Shown: positions 45,912 to 57,902, counted from the stretch's first letter. The stretch: 64,000 bases of DNA from Quercus robur (GCF_932294415.1 NC_065543.1:42430277-42494276), one strand, 5' to 3'. The notes: generated by a model from the letters alone, not told the origin. A program made the numbers and translations.

Positions 45912-45993
45912 TGTTACTCAAAAGTGGTGTGGCTGAGCAGCAAAATGTGAGCCAATGGCGTGGCAAAATGAAGGGGCTTGTTGGGGGGATGTG

Positions 45994-46458
45994 CACTGGT
46001 AAGGAAATTTTGTTAGGAGGTAAACTTAAATTAAACAAAATTTAATATTAAAAAAAAAAGACTTGAATATATATATATTAAGTTATCGAAAAAAAACACA
46101 CAAATACATAAAATTTTATAATTTTCTTTTATAAGTTTTCATATTTTGAAATCATCTCATGATAGTTTATTATTAGTCATTGTTATCTATTGTCAATGTA
46201 AGTATGACCATTTTATTTTGTTTATTTTGTATAATATTTTTGTGCAATTGTGGTTATATATTTGTCATTTTTTTATAAAAATATTTTAAACCAAATGATA
46301 AAATTCAACTCTACTTGCACTGTATAATTATTAACTCATACAACCACATTTATCTATACATAAATAATAGACTGAGTTATTTAATTGTGGGATAAGCTGA
46401 TATGTGACTAGGGTGTGCAAAAATATTTTTAAGAGTAAATTAAATTAATAAAGCAATG

Positions 46459-46504
<46 letters not shown>

Positions 46505-46562
46505 TTTTTTCAAGTCAGGGGGTTCATTTGAGCCCCCTAAAGTGTATGTGCAGCCGCCCCTG
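45994..46562. mobile_element. Non-autonomous hAT remnant
   Basis: The right end GCCGCCCCTG is the inverted form of the hAT terminus CAGGGGCGG; the left end CACTGGTAAGG is degenerate. Flanks GGGATGTG (45986-45993) and GGGATGTA (46563-46570) are an 8-bp duplication with one mismatch. The SDR1 flank is uninterrupted at about 15142. It contains an AT microsatellite (46460-46500). Confidence 0.65.
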
Positions 46563-46964
46563 GGGATGTATAGAGAAGAGAAAACTTTTCTATTAGGTGC
46601 AACCCCAAACTTTGTATTGAGTCCCAACCTTTGTATTGAGAGAGAACTTTTGTATTTGTGTGAGAAAATAGCATTGGGTGTACTGGATTGTGGGCATTGT
46701 GAGAGTGCTATTACACCATTTTGTTTTCTCCATATTTATTAGTGAAATTTTCTCCGCGTTATCACCCGTGGATGTAAGCTAAAAGTCAAACCATATAAAA
46801 TCATTGGTATTCTTTTTAATGTGTATTTGGGATGTCTGGTATATTGGAAAATGTGAAGAGTGGGATGTCTGGTATAATGGAAAAATGGAAAACTAAAAGA
46901 GAAAAAGTGCCTTTTAATTTCAGAATTTGGTCAAATTTTGCAAAACTGGATATGAGTTCTCTAA

Positions 46965-47444
46965 GGCTGTGTTTGGTTCGCGTAAAACCATTTCCGGAAA
47001 ATATTCTATTTTCCGGAAATGCTATTTTCCGGAAAGGAAAACGTTTTCATGTGTTTGGCTGTCACAAAATTCATTTTACGGAAAATTAATTTTGATGTTT
47101 GGTTCATTTAATCGTTTTACAAGAAAATGCATCAAATCCGACAAAACGCTCGTCCGACGAGCGGCGCAATCGACGATCGCGATCACGCCACTCGTCGGAC
47201 GATCACGCCGCTCGTCGATCGTCGAGCGCGCTCGTCGGACGATCGCGCCGCTCGTCAATCGACGAGAGACGAGCGCACTCGTCGATCGCGATCGCGATCG
47301 CGCCGCTCGATCGACGATTGCGATTGTGCACCGCGCCGCTCGTCGGCGCGGTGCGATCGTAGGACGAGCAGCGCAATCGTTGATCGCGCCGCTTGTCGGT
47401 GCGGCGAGGCGCAATCGTCCCTCTCTCTCTCTGATCCGGGCTCT

Positions 47445-47488
<44 letters not shown>

Positions 47489-47660
47489 GAAGTAATTTGA
47501 AGTGAAAATGAGGGGAGTAAATGATTTTCGGGTCAAAGGTGAAATTAGTGGTCAACCGGAAATCATTTTCCGGTAAATAGTGTTTTCCGTGATAGCCAAA
47601 CACATGGATTTTCCGGAAAACGATTTCTGAAATTGGTTTTCACCCAATTCAAACGCAGCC
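46965..47660. mobile_element. PIF/Harbinger-like MITE with CpG-rich core
   Basis: Ends GGCTGTGTTTGG and CAAACGCAGCC, with a 3-bp duplication TAA (46962-46964, 47661-47663). The uninterrupted site is at 15911-15920. Subterminal TTTTCCGGAAA palindromes occur on both sides. The core 47140-47420 is packed with GCGATCGC and CTCGTCG motifs, followed by a CT microsatellite (47440-47486). Open frames here are Arg/Ser low complexity and not genes. Confidence 0.88.
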
Positions 47661-48067
47661 TAAATTGCTTTTACAAAAGAATCTTACAAAGTAGTTTGCA
47701 TTTATAAGTGCAAGTGTGCAACCCTCTTGGCTGAGATATGAGTGTTGGAAGTTGGTGGGCTCTCACACACATGGAAAATCATTCAATACACCTGGTCAAT
47801 TCTTCCTTTCTCACATAAATGGTAGTTTATTCCTTTCAATTTCTTTTCATTCCACTATTTTTATTAAAGAAATGGAATAATAGTAACGTTATTATAAAAG
47901 TTTCCTTTCAATTCCGTTTCATTCCTCTCTAAAAAAAAGTTTCTTTTCTTATCTTTTCTTTCAAACATCCAAATAGTATACAGATAGATATCTATTTTCT
48001 TTTCATTGTATTCTTTATATATCTATTCTATTTGATTCATCAATTCCTTCATTAACTCTCAAATATA
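47661..48067. repeat. SDR3 distal upstream flank
   Basis: Collinear with 15917-16322 (CAAGTGTGCAACCCTCTTGG, CATTCAATACACCTGGTCAA). It is interrupted at CTCAAATA by the next element. No gene is seen. Confidence 0.75.
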
Positions 48068-48716
48068 GGCCAAAATGGGCAAATGCCCTTTTCGTGCAAA
48101 AAAATCAGCGTTTTGTCTCCTTTCCCAAACTAATTAGGGAAATGCCCCTCTTTTGAAACTCGATTTTTGGACAATCGAGTTATGACAAACTAAAAATTAA
48201 AAATAATAATAATAATTCTGGAACTCGAGCTTCATGAACTCGAGTTCCACGTAATTTTTTAAAGCCCTTTAGTGGCGTTTTAAAGCCTTATAGTGACGTT
48301 TTAAAACATGCAAGTTTTTTTTTTAAGTCTGATCGCTTCATAGGGAGCCCTGTAGTGGCGTTTTAAAGCCCTATAGTGGCATTTTAAAGCCCTACAGTGG
48401 CGTTTTAACATGCAAGTTTTTTTTCTTAAGTATGATTGCTCCATAGGGAGCTATAATGGCGTTTTAAAGCCCTATAATGGCGTTTTAACATGCAAGTTTT
48501 TTTTCTTAAGTTTGATCGCTCCATAGGAAGCCCTATAGTAGCGTTTTAAATACCTATAGTGGCATTTTTTATGGAACTCGAGTTCCATGCATTTTTTTTT
48601 TTTTTTTTAAGTTTGATCGCCCTATACTTAATTTTCTACAAATCAAGTTTTACATCGAGTTCAAAATCGAGTTACAAAAAAGGGGCACTTCTCTAGTTAG
48701 TTTGGGAAAGGGGGCA

Positions 48717-49192
48717 TGATGGGAATGACGAGATTACGTCTCCTAGACGAAGCCAACACTCATGAAAAAGTTGTCCTGAATGATGAAGAAACTAGTCACC
48801 ACTGATGAGGATAGGGAAATCATTCAATATAGTCAATCGATGACTTGGGCGGTTACAAAACTAGCCATGCAAACCGTTGGAAGCCATTTAAAAGCCCCAT
48901 TATTAGGCAAGAGGCGTTACTAAGGAAGGCATTAACGACCACAATGGCTAGCAACCAAAGCCACATATATAAAACCCTCACATTATCAACAGAAGGTACA
49001 TACATTCACTAAGAAACACCCCTCATTATCTTGCTAATCTGTTTCATTTCACAAAGTGCTTTCCTATTCTAACTTTGGCATCGGAGACGTTGTGGCAGGC
49101 ACTACACCGGTGACCATCTTTGAGCATACATTCACGCAGACCGGAGGTTGGTTCCATTTGCCTATTTCGACTGACGAACTCACGCTTCATCA
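48717..49192 (+). repeat. 5' LTR of gypsy 2, with primer site after it
   Basis: 476 bp, TGATGGGAATGACGAG to CACGCTTCATCA; TATA-like ACATATATAAAACCC is near 48962-48976. TTTGGCACCGTCTATGGGGA follows at 49194, the same primer region as gypsy 1 apart from a few changes. Confidence 0.93.
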
Positions 49193-49268
49193 GTTTGGCA
49201 CCGTCTATGGGGACGACATTTTCAGATTCATATTTGAAAACATAGTTTCCATCAACTTCTACATTCAG

Positions 49269-50310
49269 ATGGAACCCAATCGAGATTCCGCAGCTTTGGC
49301 CCAACAAGTTCAAGCTCTTGCAGCCACCATTGAAGAACTTACCAAACAAAATCAGGAAATGAAGCTACGGCTTCAACAGGTTCCGCAAAGCTTAACAGGA
49401 GGAGAATCGATCCAAGGATAATGTGGAAGGAGAAGGAGATAGCCATAGGAGGAGCATTCATCCAAAACCAACTACTCCAAACGAATAGAATTCAGATCTC
49501 CTCCAAGAGATGAGGAAGGAGATGGACGAACTGAGGAACACCATCAAGGAGAAGACAAACCGAAGCGAGGACAGAATGGTAAGGGCCACGGATTCACCCT
49601 TCACCGCGGCGGTACTTGAATGCCCCGTGCCGTTAAAGTTTCGTTTACCTCAGCTTGAGCTGTTCGACGGACTCAGAGACCCTCAGGATCACCTTAATAC
49701 TTTCAAGACGACGACGCTAGGTCTTCAACAGCCACCCGACGAGATATTGTGTCGTTCCTTTCCCACCACTCTCAAAGGAGCTGCAAGGGAATGGTTCACA
49801 AAGTTGCCGACATTGTCCGTTGACAACTTTGAGCAATTGAGTAATGCCTTCTTGTGTCACTTCATAGGGGGGCAGCATCCAAAGAGGCCGGCGAATCACT
49901 TACTCACCATTAGACAGGGAGAGAAGGAAACCCTGAGGTCGTACGTGAAACGCTTTAGTCGGGAGACTCTAGAGGTGGACGAAGCTGATGACAAGGTGCA
50001 GCTGACGACCTTCAAAGCGGGACTGAGATCCAGAGATCTCGTGGCTTCACTTGCGAAGAATCCACCAAAGACGATGGCAGAGATGCTCCTGAAAGCACAG
50101 AAGTACATGAATGTTGAAGATGCTTTAGCAGCCATAAAAGATACAGAGAAGCCAGGAGACAAGGGAAAGAAGGAAGACGAGTGTAGGGGTCAAAAGAGGG
50201 AGTGCCCAAATCGTCGGAACTATGACGGGAACAGAAGAAAGGATGACAAAGGTCCTCGAACGGTAAAATTTACTCCTCTAGTTATGCCTGTTGACAAAAT
50301 TTTAAGGTAG
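49269..50310 (+). pseudogene. Gag of gypsy 2
   Basis: Starts MEPNRDSAALAQQVQALAAT with the same coiled coil as gypsy 1 (EELTKQNQEM). A stop and frame change occur between 49421 and 49510. The Gag core is intact in 49510-50310 ([36 protein letters not shown]), ending at a TAG after [29 protein letters not shown]ys/His cluster follows at about 50387-50443. Confidence 0.88.
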
Positions 50311-50454
50311 ATTGAGGACGAGCACTATCTCAAATGGCCGAGACCATTACACTCATCCCCTAACGTCCGTGATAAGAACAAGTACTGCCGATTCCACAAG
50401 GATCACGATCACAACACAGACGATTGTAGGGACCTAAAGGAGCAAATAGAGGAG

Positions 50455-51681
50455 TTGATACGAAAAGAGAAATTACAGAAATATGTGAAGAAGAGGGAAT
50501 ATAGTAAGTTCAGGGACGGCAATAAGAGCCAGCATAAGTCCTCTTCCAGGAGTGACGACCTCCCGTCCCAACCTCCACAGGATGTGATCGGGGAGATAAA
50601 GACGATTACAGGAGGGCCCTTCTCAGGAGGATCATTTAAATCCCTCAAGAAAGCATACCAGAGTCAGGTGAATAGTGTCCACACGATACCTCCGTTCAAG
50701 CAGCAACGAACGAACCGGGACATGTTCTTCAGTGAAGCAAATGCCAGGGAAGTGAAGCAGCCCCACAATGACCCTTTGGTTATAATGCTGAATATAGAGG
50801 GATTCAATACCAAAAGGATCCTCGTGGACAACGGTAGCTCCGCAGACATCATCTACCTCCCTGCTTTCCAGCAGCTGAAGCTAGATCCAAGGAGACTACG
50901 CTCATTTGACTCTCCCCTCGTCAGCTTTAGCGAAGACAGGATATATCCCAGGGGTATAGTGACATTGACAGTAATAGTGGGGACCTACTCGATGCAGTTG
51001 ACACATTAGTTAGACTTCCTAGTGGTAGATTGCCCCTCATCTTACAATGTCATTATTGGGAGGCCCACGCTCAACAAATAGAAAGCAGCCACGTCCACCT
51101 ACTGTTTGAAGGTGAAATTCCCAATAGATAACGGTGTTGGCGAAGTAAAAGGAGATCAAGTCTTAGCCAGAGAGTGTTATCAGTCCGTTCTAGCTGCAAA
51201 GGAGAACCATACATGGATGATTGAAGAGAAGGAAGAAGGCAAAATGGAAGCTCTGGAAATAGTAGAACTGGCTGAAGGAGAAGCAAACAAGGCGATGAAG
51301 ATAGGGACGACGCTAAGCCCTGAGATGAGAACAAGACTTATCCAATTCCTCAAAGAAAATCTAGATGTCTTCGCATGGAGCCACGAAGACATGCCGAGCA
51401 TAGCTCCAGAAGTCATTCAGCAAAAGTTGAATGTGAACCCGGAAAGGAAACCTGTCCAACAAAGACAAAGAGTCTTCACCCCAAAACGAGACCAAGTAGT
51501 CGTCAATGAAGTTACCAAGTTGTTGACGGCAGGGTTCATTTGGGAAGTGTACTATCCTGAATGGCTCACAAACGTCGTCCTAGTGAAGAAAGCAAATGGA
51601 AAATGGAGGATGTGCGTAGACTTCACAGACCTAAACAAAGCATGCCCGAATGACAATTTCCCCCTACCGAGAATAGACTAG
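50455..51681 (+). pseudogene. Protease and RT amino end of gypsy 2
   Basis: Aspartic protease motif [17 protein letters not shown] at about 50818-50868; then the [18 protein letters not shown] region around 51026-51080, broken by TAGs at 51006-51008 and 51078-51080 (the second in place of a Trp codon of gypsy 1). Then the RT start with [18 protein letters not shown], up to TAG 51679-51681 in place of the Gln in RIDQLVD. Confidence 0.87.
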
Positions 51682-52962
51682 CTAGTGGACTCTACAGCCA
51701 GACAAAAGTTACTGACGTTCATGGATGCCTTCTCGGGATATAACCAGATAAGGATGGCTGAAGAAGATCAGGAGAAGACTTCTTTCATCATGAGTCAAGG
51801 ACTCTACTGTTACAAGGTAATGCCTTTTGGATTAAAGAATGTCGGAGCTACGTATCAAAGGCTAGTGAACAAAATGTTCAGCCAACAGATTGGTAGGAAC
51901 ATGGAATTATACGTGGATGATATGCTCGTCAAGAGTACGGAAGAGCTCACACATCTAGACGACCTGAAGGAGACGTTTGCTACCCTCAAAAAATACCAGA
52001 TGAAGTTGAATCTTAGTAAGTGTATTTTTGGTGTAGCTTTAGGGAAATTCTTGGGATTCATGGTGTCCCAAAGAGGAATAGAAGCAAACCCGGAGAAAGT
52101 GCAAGCCATAATCAACATGGCATCACCCAAAACCGTCAAGGAAGTCCAGAAGCTCACAGGAAGGATTGTAGCTTTAAATAGGTTCGTCTCTAGAGCTATG
52201 GACAAGTGCCTACCCTGTTTCAAGACCTTGAAACAGGCTTTCGCCTGAACCGACGAATGTGAAGCAGCGTTCCAAGAACTCAAATGTTACCTGAGTAGTC
52301 CACCTCTCTTAAGCCCGTCCAAGGAAGGGGAAGATCTATATTTGTACCTGGCAGTGTCAGCTTCAGCAGTAAGTGCAGCCTTGATTAGAGAAGAAGGCAA
52401 GAAATAGCTCCCAGTTTACTATGTCAGCCAAGCTTTCCAAAGGGCTGAGTCTAGGTATCCACGGATTGAAAAGATTGCGTCTGCGTTAATAGTAGCCTCA
52501 CACAAGCTAAGGCAATACTTTCAGGTGAATCCCATCTTGGTGATGATAGACCAACCAATCAAGAAATCCATGAACAAACCTGAGGCAGCCGAAAAAATGG
52601 TCCAGTGGGCAATTGAACTCAGTCAATTTGACATTAAGTACCATCCTAGAACAGCAATCAAGGTACAAGCTTTGACAGACTTCATCGTAGAGTTCACCTT
52701 TCCGGATGAGGACAGCCTCACTAACGAAGTCAAGCGATGGACGATACAAACTGATAGTTATTCAGCCCAAAGGAAGGGGGGAGTAGGGGTCGTCATAACC
52801 ACCCCCGACGGAGAGATACTCAAGTATGAAGTTCAACTGAAATTTCCGGCTACCAACATCGAAGCTGAATACAAAGGGACACTAACGAGATTGAGGCTCA
52901 GAAAGGCACTTGGAACTAAGAACATGTTGGTCCAAAATGATTCAAAGCTAGTGATCGAGTAG
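51682..52962 (+). pseudogene. Reverse transcriptase and RNase H regions of gypsy 2
   Basis: RT core 51685-52248 with FMDAFSGYNQIRM, MPFGLKNVGATYQRL and catalytic YVDDMLVKS; TGA at 52246-52248 replaces the Trp of WTEE. First RNase H up to about 52500 with a TAG at 52405-52407; second, archaeal-type RNase H at 52735-52962 (SAQRKGGVGVVI, NIEAEYKGTLTRLRL, QNDSKLVIE), ended by a TAG for a Gln codon. A frame change follows before 53043. Confidence 0.88.
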
Positions 52963-53042
52963 ATCAGGGGTAGTACAAAGCAAAGGAAGAGAGAATGTAG
53001 AAATACCTCAAGCTGACGAAACATCTGACTCAGGAGTTCGAT

Positions 53043-54446
53043 ATGGTGGAATTCGTACAGATCCCAAGAAGTCAAAATATGGGGGCAGACGAAGTCTCGA
53101 AGCTAGCATCGTCGGAAGAAGGGGAGATTAGCATGGACTTGGCGATGGAAGTCCAGAAACACCCCACCATTGAAGAAGTCCCAACATTCACAATCCAGAG
53201 CGCAAACAGCTGGATGACACCAATAATATCTTTCCTCCAAGACGGGCACCTCCCTCAAAATGCAGAAGAAGCTAAAAAGATCAGGAAGAGGGCGGCTAGA
53301 TTTACAATCCTCAATGACACCCTATACAAGAAAGGCTTTTCCATGCCTTACTTGAAGTGTGTCGACGAAGAAGAAGCCAGATACATACTGGAAGAAATCC
53401 ACGGAGGAATTTGTGGCGACCACGTCGGCCCCAGATCCTTGGTAAACAAGGTGATACGAACAGGTTATTTCTGGCCTACTATGCAGGTGGATGTAGTGGA
53501 GCTCGTGAAGAAGTGTGACAAGTGCCAACGATACAGGAATGTCCAGCAGCTTCCAGCAGAGAGACTAACGACAATAGCCTCTCTGCGGCCATTCGCACAA
53601 TGGAGAATCGACATCGTTAGTCCACTACCCCAAGGTAAAGGTCAGGTGAAATTCCTACTAGTTGCTATTGATTACTTCGCAAAGTGAGTTGAAGTAGAGG
53701 CACTAGCAACTATCATCGAGGCAAGAATTCAGAGCTTTGTGTGGAAGAATATAATCTGCAGGTTCGGGATTCTATTGACGATTATATCAGATAATGGGAG
53801 GCAGTTCGATAGCCAAGGCTTCAGAGACTTCTGTTCAAACCTTGGAATCAAGAACCAATTCTCATCCCCAGGGCATCCCCAGGCAAACGAACAGACAAAA
53901 GTAATGAATCGGACACTGCTCAAGATTATCAAAGCCAAGCTGGACGAAGCGAAGGGTGCCTGGCCAGAAGAATTACCAAATGTCCTGTGGGCTTATAGAA
54001 CTACGACGAGAACCCCAACATGAGAAACCCCCTTCAGGCTCACCTACAGCACTAAAGCAGTAATCCTGGTCGAAGTAGGAGTAACAAGCATCAGGCGAGA
54101 GACATTCAACGAAGAGTGCAATGACGATGAATTACGACTTAACCTGGACTGTTTAGACGAAGTAAGAGACAAAGCTTCCAGCAAGATGACAAAGTACCAG
54201 CTGAAGATAGCCGAATACTACAATAAGAGGGTTAAACTCAGAAGACTGGACATAAGTTACCTCGTCCTGCACAAGATCACAACAGCAACTAAAGACCCTG
54301 CCCAAGGAAAGCTGGGTCCCACATGGGAAGGACCTTACCGAGTCATCCACTACTCAAGGCAAGGCAATTATCACCTGGAAACCATGGACGGACAAAGACT
54401 CCCTCAGCCATGGAACATTGAGCATTTAAAGAAATACCACCAATAG
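53043..54446 (+). pseudogene. Integrase of gypsy 2
   Basis: The zinc-binding HHCC module is at about 53400-53530 (HGGICGDHVG, KKCDKCQRY). Core: WRIDIVSPLPQGKGQ, then TGA at 53685-53687 for a Trp codon, then IISDNGRQFDS (Asp kept) and NEQTKVMNRT, where the catalytic Glu position holds Lys. The C-terminal region ends GKLGPTWEGPYRVIHYSRQG...EHLKKYHQ. A TGA at 54021-54023 lies between core and tail. Confidence 0.88.
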
Positions 54447-54545
54447 ATGTAACAAGTAGATATATTCATTCTTGAAATTAATAAAATAATTATTTATCTA
54501 ATGTCTTTGTGTAAGCAGGTCTAGTCAACCGTACAACATAAAATG

Positions 54546-55070
54546 GTTAAGTAACAAGATTCTGTCTTGATGGATGTAAGTTACTAACGAATCCAAAATC
54601 CCTCAAATGGGTGTAAGCCACATAATAGCTAAGTAACAAGATTCCGCCTTGATGGATGTAAGTTACTAACGGAGCCATAAACATGACAAAATCCCTTGAA
54701 AGGGTGTAAGTCAAAAGGCTAAGTAACAAGATTCTGCCTTGACGTATGTAAGTTACTGACGAAGCCACAAATATGACAAAATCCCTTGAAAGGGTGTAAG
54801 TCAAAAGGCTAAGTAACAAGTGACGGATGTAAGTTACTGACGAAGCCACAAATATGACAAAATCCCTTGAAAGGGTGTAAGTAACAAGATTCTACCTTGA
54901 CGAATGTAAGTTACTAACGAAGCCACAAATATAACAAAATCCCTTGAATGGGTGTTAGTCAAGTAACAAGACTCCGCCTTGACGGGTGTAAGCCACTGAC
55001 GCAGGCGCAATCCCTTAGTGGGCACAAGTGACAAGATTCCGCCTGACGGATGTAGGTTACCGATGGATCC
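54546..55070. repeat. Tandem array in gypsy 2, period about 90 bp
   Basis: Six to seven imperfect units on the pattern TAAGTAACAAGATTC...GATGTAAGTTACT...AAATCCCTTGAAAGGGTG, some shortened to 65-70 bp. It lies between integrase and the antisense gene. Confidence 0.9.
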
Positions 55071-55079
55071 ACATATATA

Positions 55080-55660
55080 AAAAATTAAAAATTAAAAAAA
55101 AAAAAGGGACAAGAACCTTGCAACAAATCAAAACAAAGTTTAGGCTGCATCCAAGCCCCTCTGAAGGATTATAAGTTGCAGACTAAGTAGCAAATCAATG
55201 ACGAATGGAGGGGAAAGGTCACAACTAAAGGTTTTTGCTAAGTGCAAGATATAGACGAGCGCAAAACACCACAAGCATATCAAGTGCCAACAAAGTACAA
55301 TCACATAAACAAGTAAGTACGTAATCATAAAATTAATTAAAGCTCAAAAACAACGGGCAATTATCATTGTTCTTTCTAAAGACCCATAAACACTGGGCCG
55401 AAAAACATTGTTCCCAATACAGATTAAAAAGAAACTACTATCAAATGTACAAAAAGCCCAAAACATAATGGGCACACACAACAGAAAAAAAAGAAAAAAA
55501 AAAATTTCATAAGTGTCAAGTTCGGGCATCAGTAGGGGGCGTCACCAGAAGGATCATCAATGGCAAGGGCATCACCAGAAGGGGTGTTATCACCAGGAGT
55601 CTTCTCAGGGGCATCACCTTCAGGAGCCGAAGACTGGGTAGCCTTGTCCATCGTCATCTC
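55080..55660. other. Gypsy 2 spacer
   Basis: AT-rich spacer with poly-A tracts; 55530-55660 continues the antisense-gene strand with Asp/Glu/Gly-rich low-complexity codons and may be a 3' untranslated region. No separate gene is seen. Confidence 0.5.
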
Positions 55661-56102
55661 TTAATCCACCACTTCGAGATCCAAGTTTGGCAGGTCAACT
55701 CCAGTGGGATGCTTGACGAGGTACCTCCGCAGAAGCTTGAAGCCCTTGAAATACCAACTGAAGAGCACCGTGGCATACTCCTTAGTTTTATGGAAGGCCT
55801 CAACGGACCTGGCAGCAATGGTTTTGAGCTTTTCTTTGGCCGCCTGAAGTTGGTCGTCCTTCTCCAAGTTTAGCTGACACTCAACCCTAAGATCAGCATT
55901 CAAGGCCTTGACATTTTCCTTTAAAGTGGCAGACTCGTCCATTGAATCGATGAGCTTCTTCTTCAGCATGGAGTTCTCCTTCTCCAAAACCTCCATCCTG
56001 GATGCCAGAGACGCCACCTTGCCTCTTGGGTAAGGCATTCAGAAGCAATGTGGAGACTCTCCCCCAACACCTGGTGAAGGAAACTGAGTCCGTCAGTAAA
56101 AA

Positions 56103-56134
<32 letters not shown>

Positions 56135-57902
56135 AAGGTACAGAAGTATTTTACCTGGACGATCCTGTGTACGTGTTGACTCGCAACTACGTTGAGTGGC
56201 ACCCCGGAAAAGACCTTAAGATCCTCAGCATTCACAACCCCGTGTGCCCGCTTCATGGCCATACCCTCGTCATCCCAGGCGGTAGGTGGGCAAGAACCAA
56301 CTTTTTCCTTTTCCTTATCCTTACCCGACAATCGCTGCCTTTTCGAGGAAAGAGTAGGGATCTCTTTAACTGACGTAGTTGGAGAAGCTATCCTTACATT
56401 CTCAACCCCAGAGACGATGGGAGTGGCGTCTGTAGCTGGGGTAATAGACGGACCCTTCCTTGTGACCGGACCCCCTTCTTCCCAATATTCGACAAAGGCT
56501 CATCCTTCTTGGACCTTATCTTGGCATATATGTCCTTATTGAACCTAGTCATCATTTCTACAAAAAAGAAAACACTTAAGAAAAAAGGGAAGGAGAGAAA
56601 AAAGAAAGATCCAAGCACACACGAGAAAATTGATACTGACGAAGTCAATACTTACTCTTTTTTCCCTTGATGTCGATGTTGCGTAAGACGTAGGGAGATG
56701 GGTCCGGGCCTAGGCAATAGAATGCGAGCGTCCGCGGATCTACAAGGTCTTCCCAACTTTTAATCATCCTGGCGTACTCTATCGCCTTTTCAACATGATC
56801 CTGGTATTTGCTTTTTAACTTAGGTCGTCTCTTAATTGCCGAAGAAACAACTAAAGGGGTTAGAGACGGCCACATAAGCAAAATGAAAGTTAATAGACGA
56901 GGAGAAACATTGACGCACCTAAGTTCGGGGTTCCCCACCGACGGAGCAACCTTGGGATATCACCCCAAGCCTCGCTAGAAGGGGTCTCAAAATCGTCCCC
57001 GGACACGAAAAAGAAACGGGATTTCCAATACCTGAATGACGAAGGTAGACCCTTGACGATCCTAGTCCTCTTCGCCTAAGGTACTAACTCATAGTAGCCA
57101 TACTCTTTTGACTCCTTTAAACGATAAAGGTAGACGAGTTCACTCACCTTGATCATATCCCTGTTAGCAGCCAACCATATTTCCATACAGCTGATCACTA
57201 TCTTCCATGAGTTGGGCATAAGTTGCCCGGGAGCGATACCAAAATAACCTAAAAGCTCCATCACAAGCAGATAGACGGGGAGCCTAAGCCCACAAGTGAA
57301 AGCAGCCTCGTAGAAGCATACCTCACCAGGGAAGAAGTGGCAGGCCCGGTCCTCACTACTGGGCCGACGAACATGAACCCACTCAGGAAATTGAAATCTA
57401 TATTTGAACCTAGCCACAGTATCAACGTCCAGCCCGCACGCCTCCTTGAGGGCGTAAAAAGCCCTAACTGAACGAGGGGCAGAGACAGCCGTGTTGCCCT
57501 CCACTGGGTCATCGCTAGACAACAACCCAGTTTCAAGTTCACTAGATCTCACCTCCGACATCCTCTTCGTTTCACCCTCAAACCAAGCAAGTGACTGGCC
57601 TAATATTGGAGATAGCTCCCCTAAAACCACACTCAACCCACAACCTTCAAAAATAAAGTCCTTAACCAAAGGAAAAAAGTCACCGGAAACACCTAAAGCC
57701 GCCCCTAAGCAACCGAAAAAGAAAGAGACCAAAGGGCAAGCTACCCTAACCTCAGAGGAACTAACCATGAAAAGGGAATAAAATCCTAAAAATCCGAAAA
57801 TCAAACACAACCACAACAAAGAAAAGGGCAAAGAAAAAATCAAGAACTTGCAATAGATTATGAAGGAAAGGGGAATAGAAGAAGAAGAAAAGAGGAACGT
57901 AC
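55661..57902 (-). pseudogene. Antisense spliced gene of gypsy 2 (putative gypsy-type transposase domain)
   Basis: Homologue of the gene at 18760-21003. The leader intron donor TTCAAG/GTACGT is at 57902, the ATG at 57768 (MVSSSEVRV). Exons 57768-56919, 56830-56656, 56557-56155 and 56070-55661 with GT-AG introns of 88, 98 and 84 bp. The second exon is exactly 175 bp in both elements. Exon 1 has RFKYRFQFPEW, GEVCFYEAAFTCGLRLPV, GQLMPNSWKIVISCMEIW and YRLKESKEYGYYELVP, then a TAG where gypsy 1 has Trp. The last exon is a coiled coil with FSWYFKGFKLLRRYLVKHP. Exon 3 also shows frame damage. A domain of unknown role, found with plant Tat elements. Confidence 0.82.

Noticed and set aside
47270..47330. 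GCGATCGC clusters like the cyanobacterial HIP1 motif
   Set aside because: Flanked by plant MITE ends and plant DNA; simple CG-rich repeats explain it without transfer.
46927..47505. 192-codon Arg/Ser-rich open frame and its antisense partners
   Set aside because: Produced by GCGATCGC and CT repeats within a MITE; low complexity in all frames.
54547..54849. Repeat-encoded open frame of 100 codons on minus
   Set aside because: Repetitive peptide is produced by the 90-bp tandem array of gypsy 2; no protein family resemblance.
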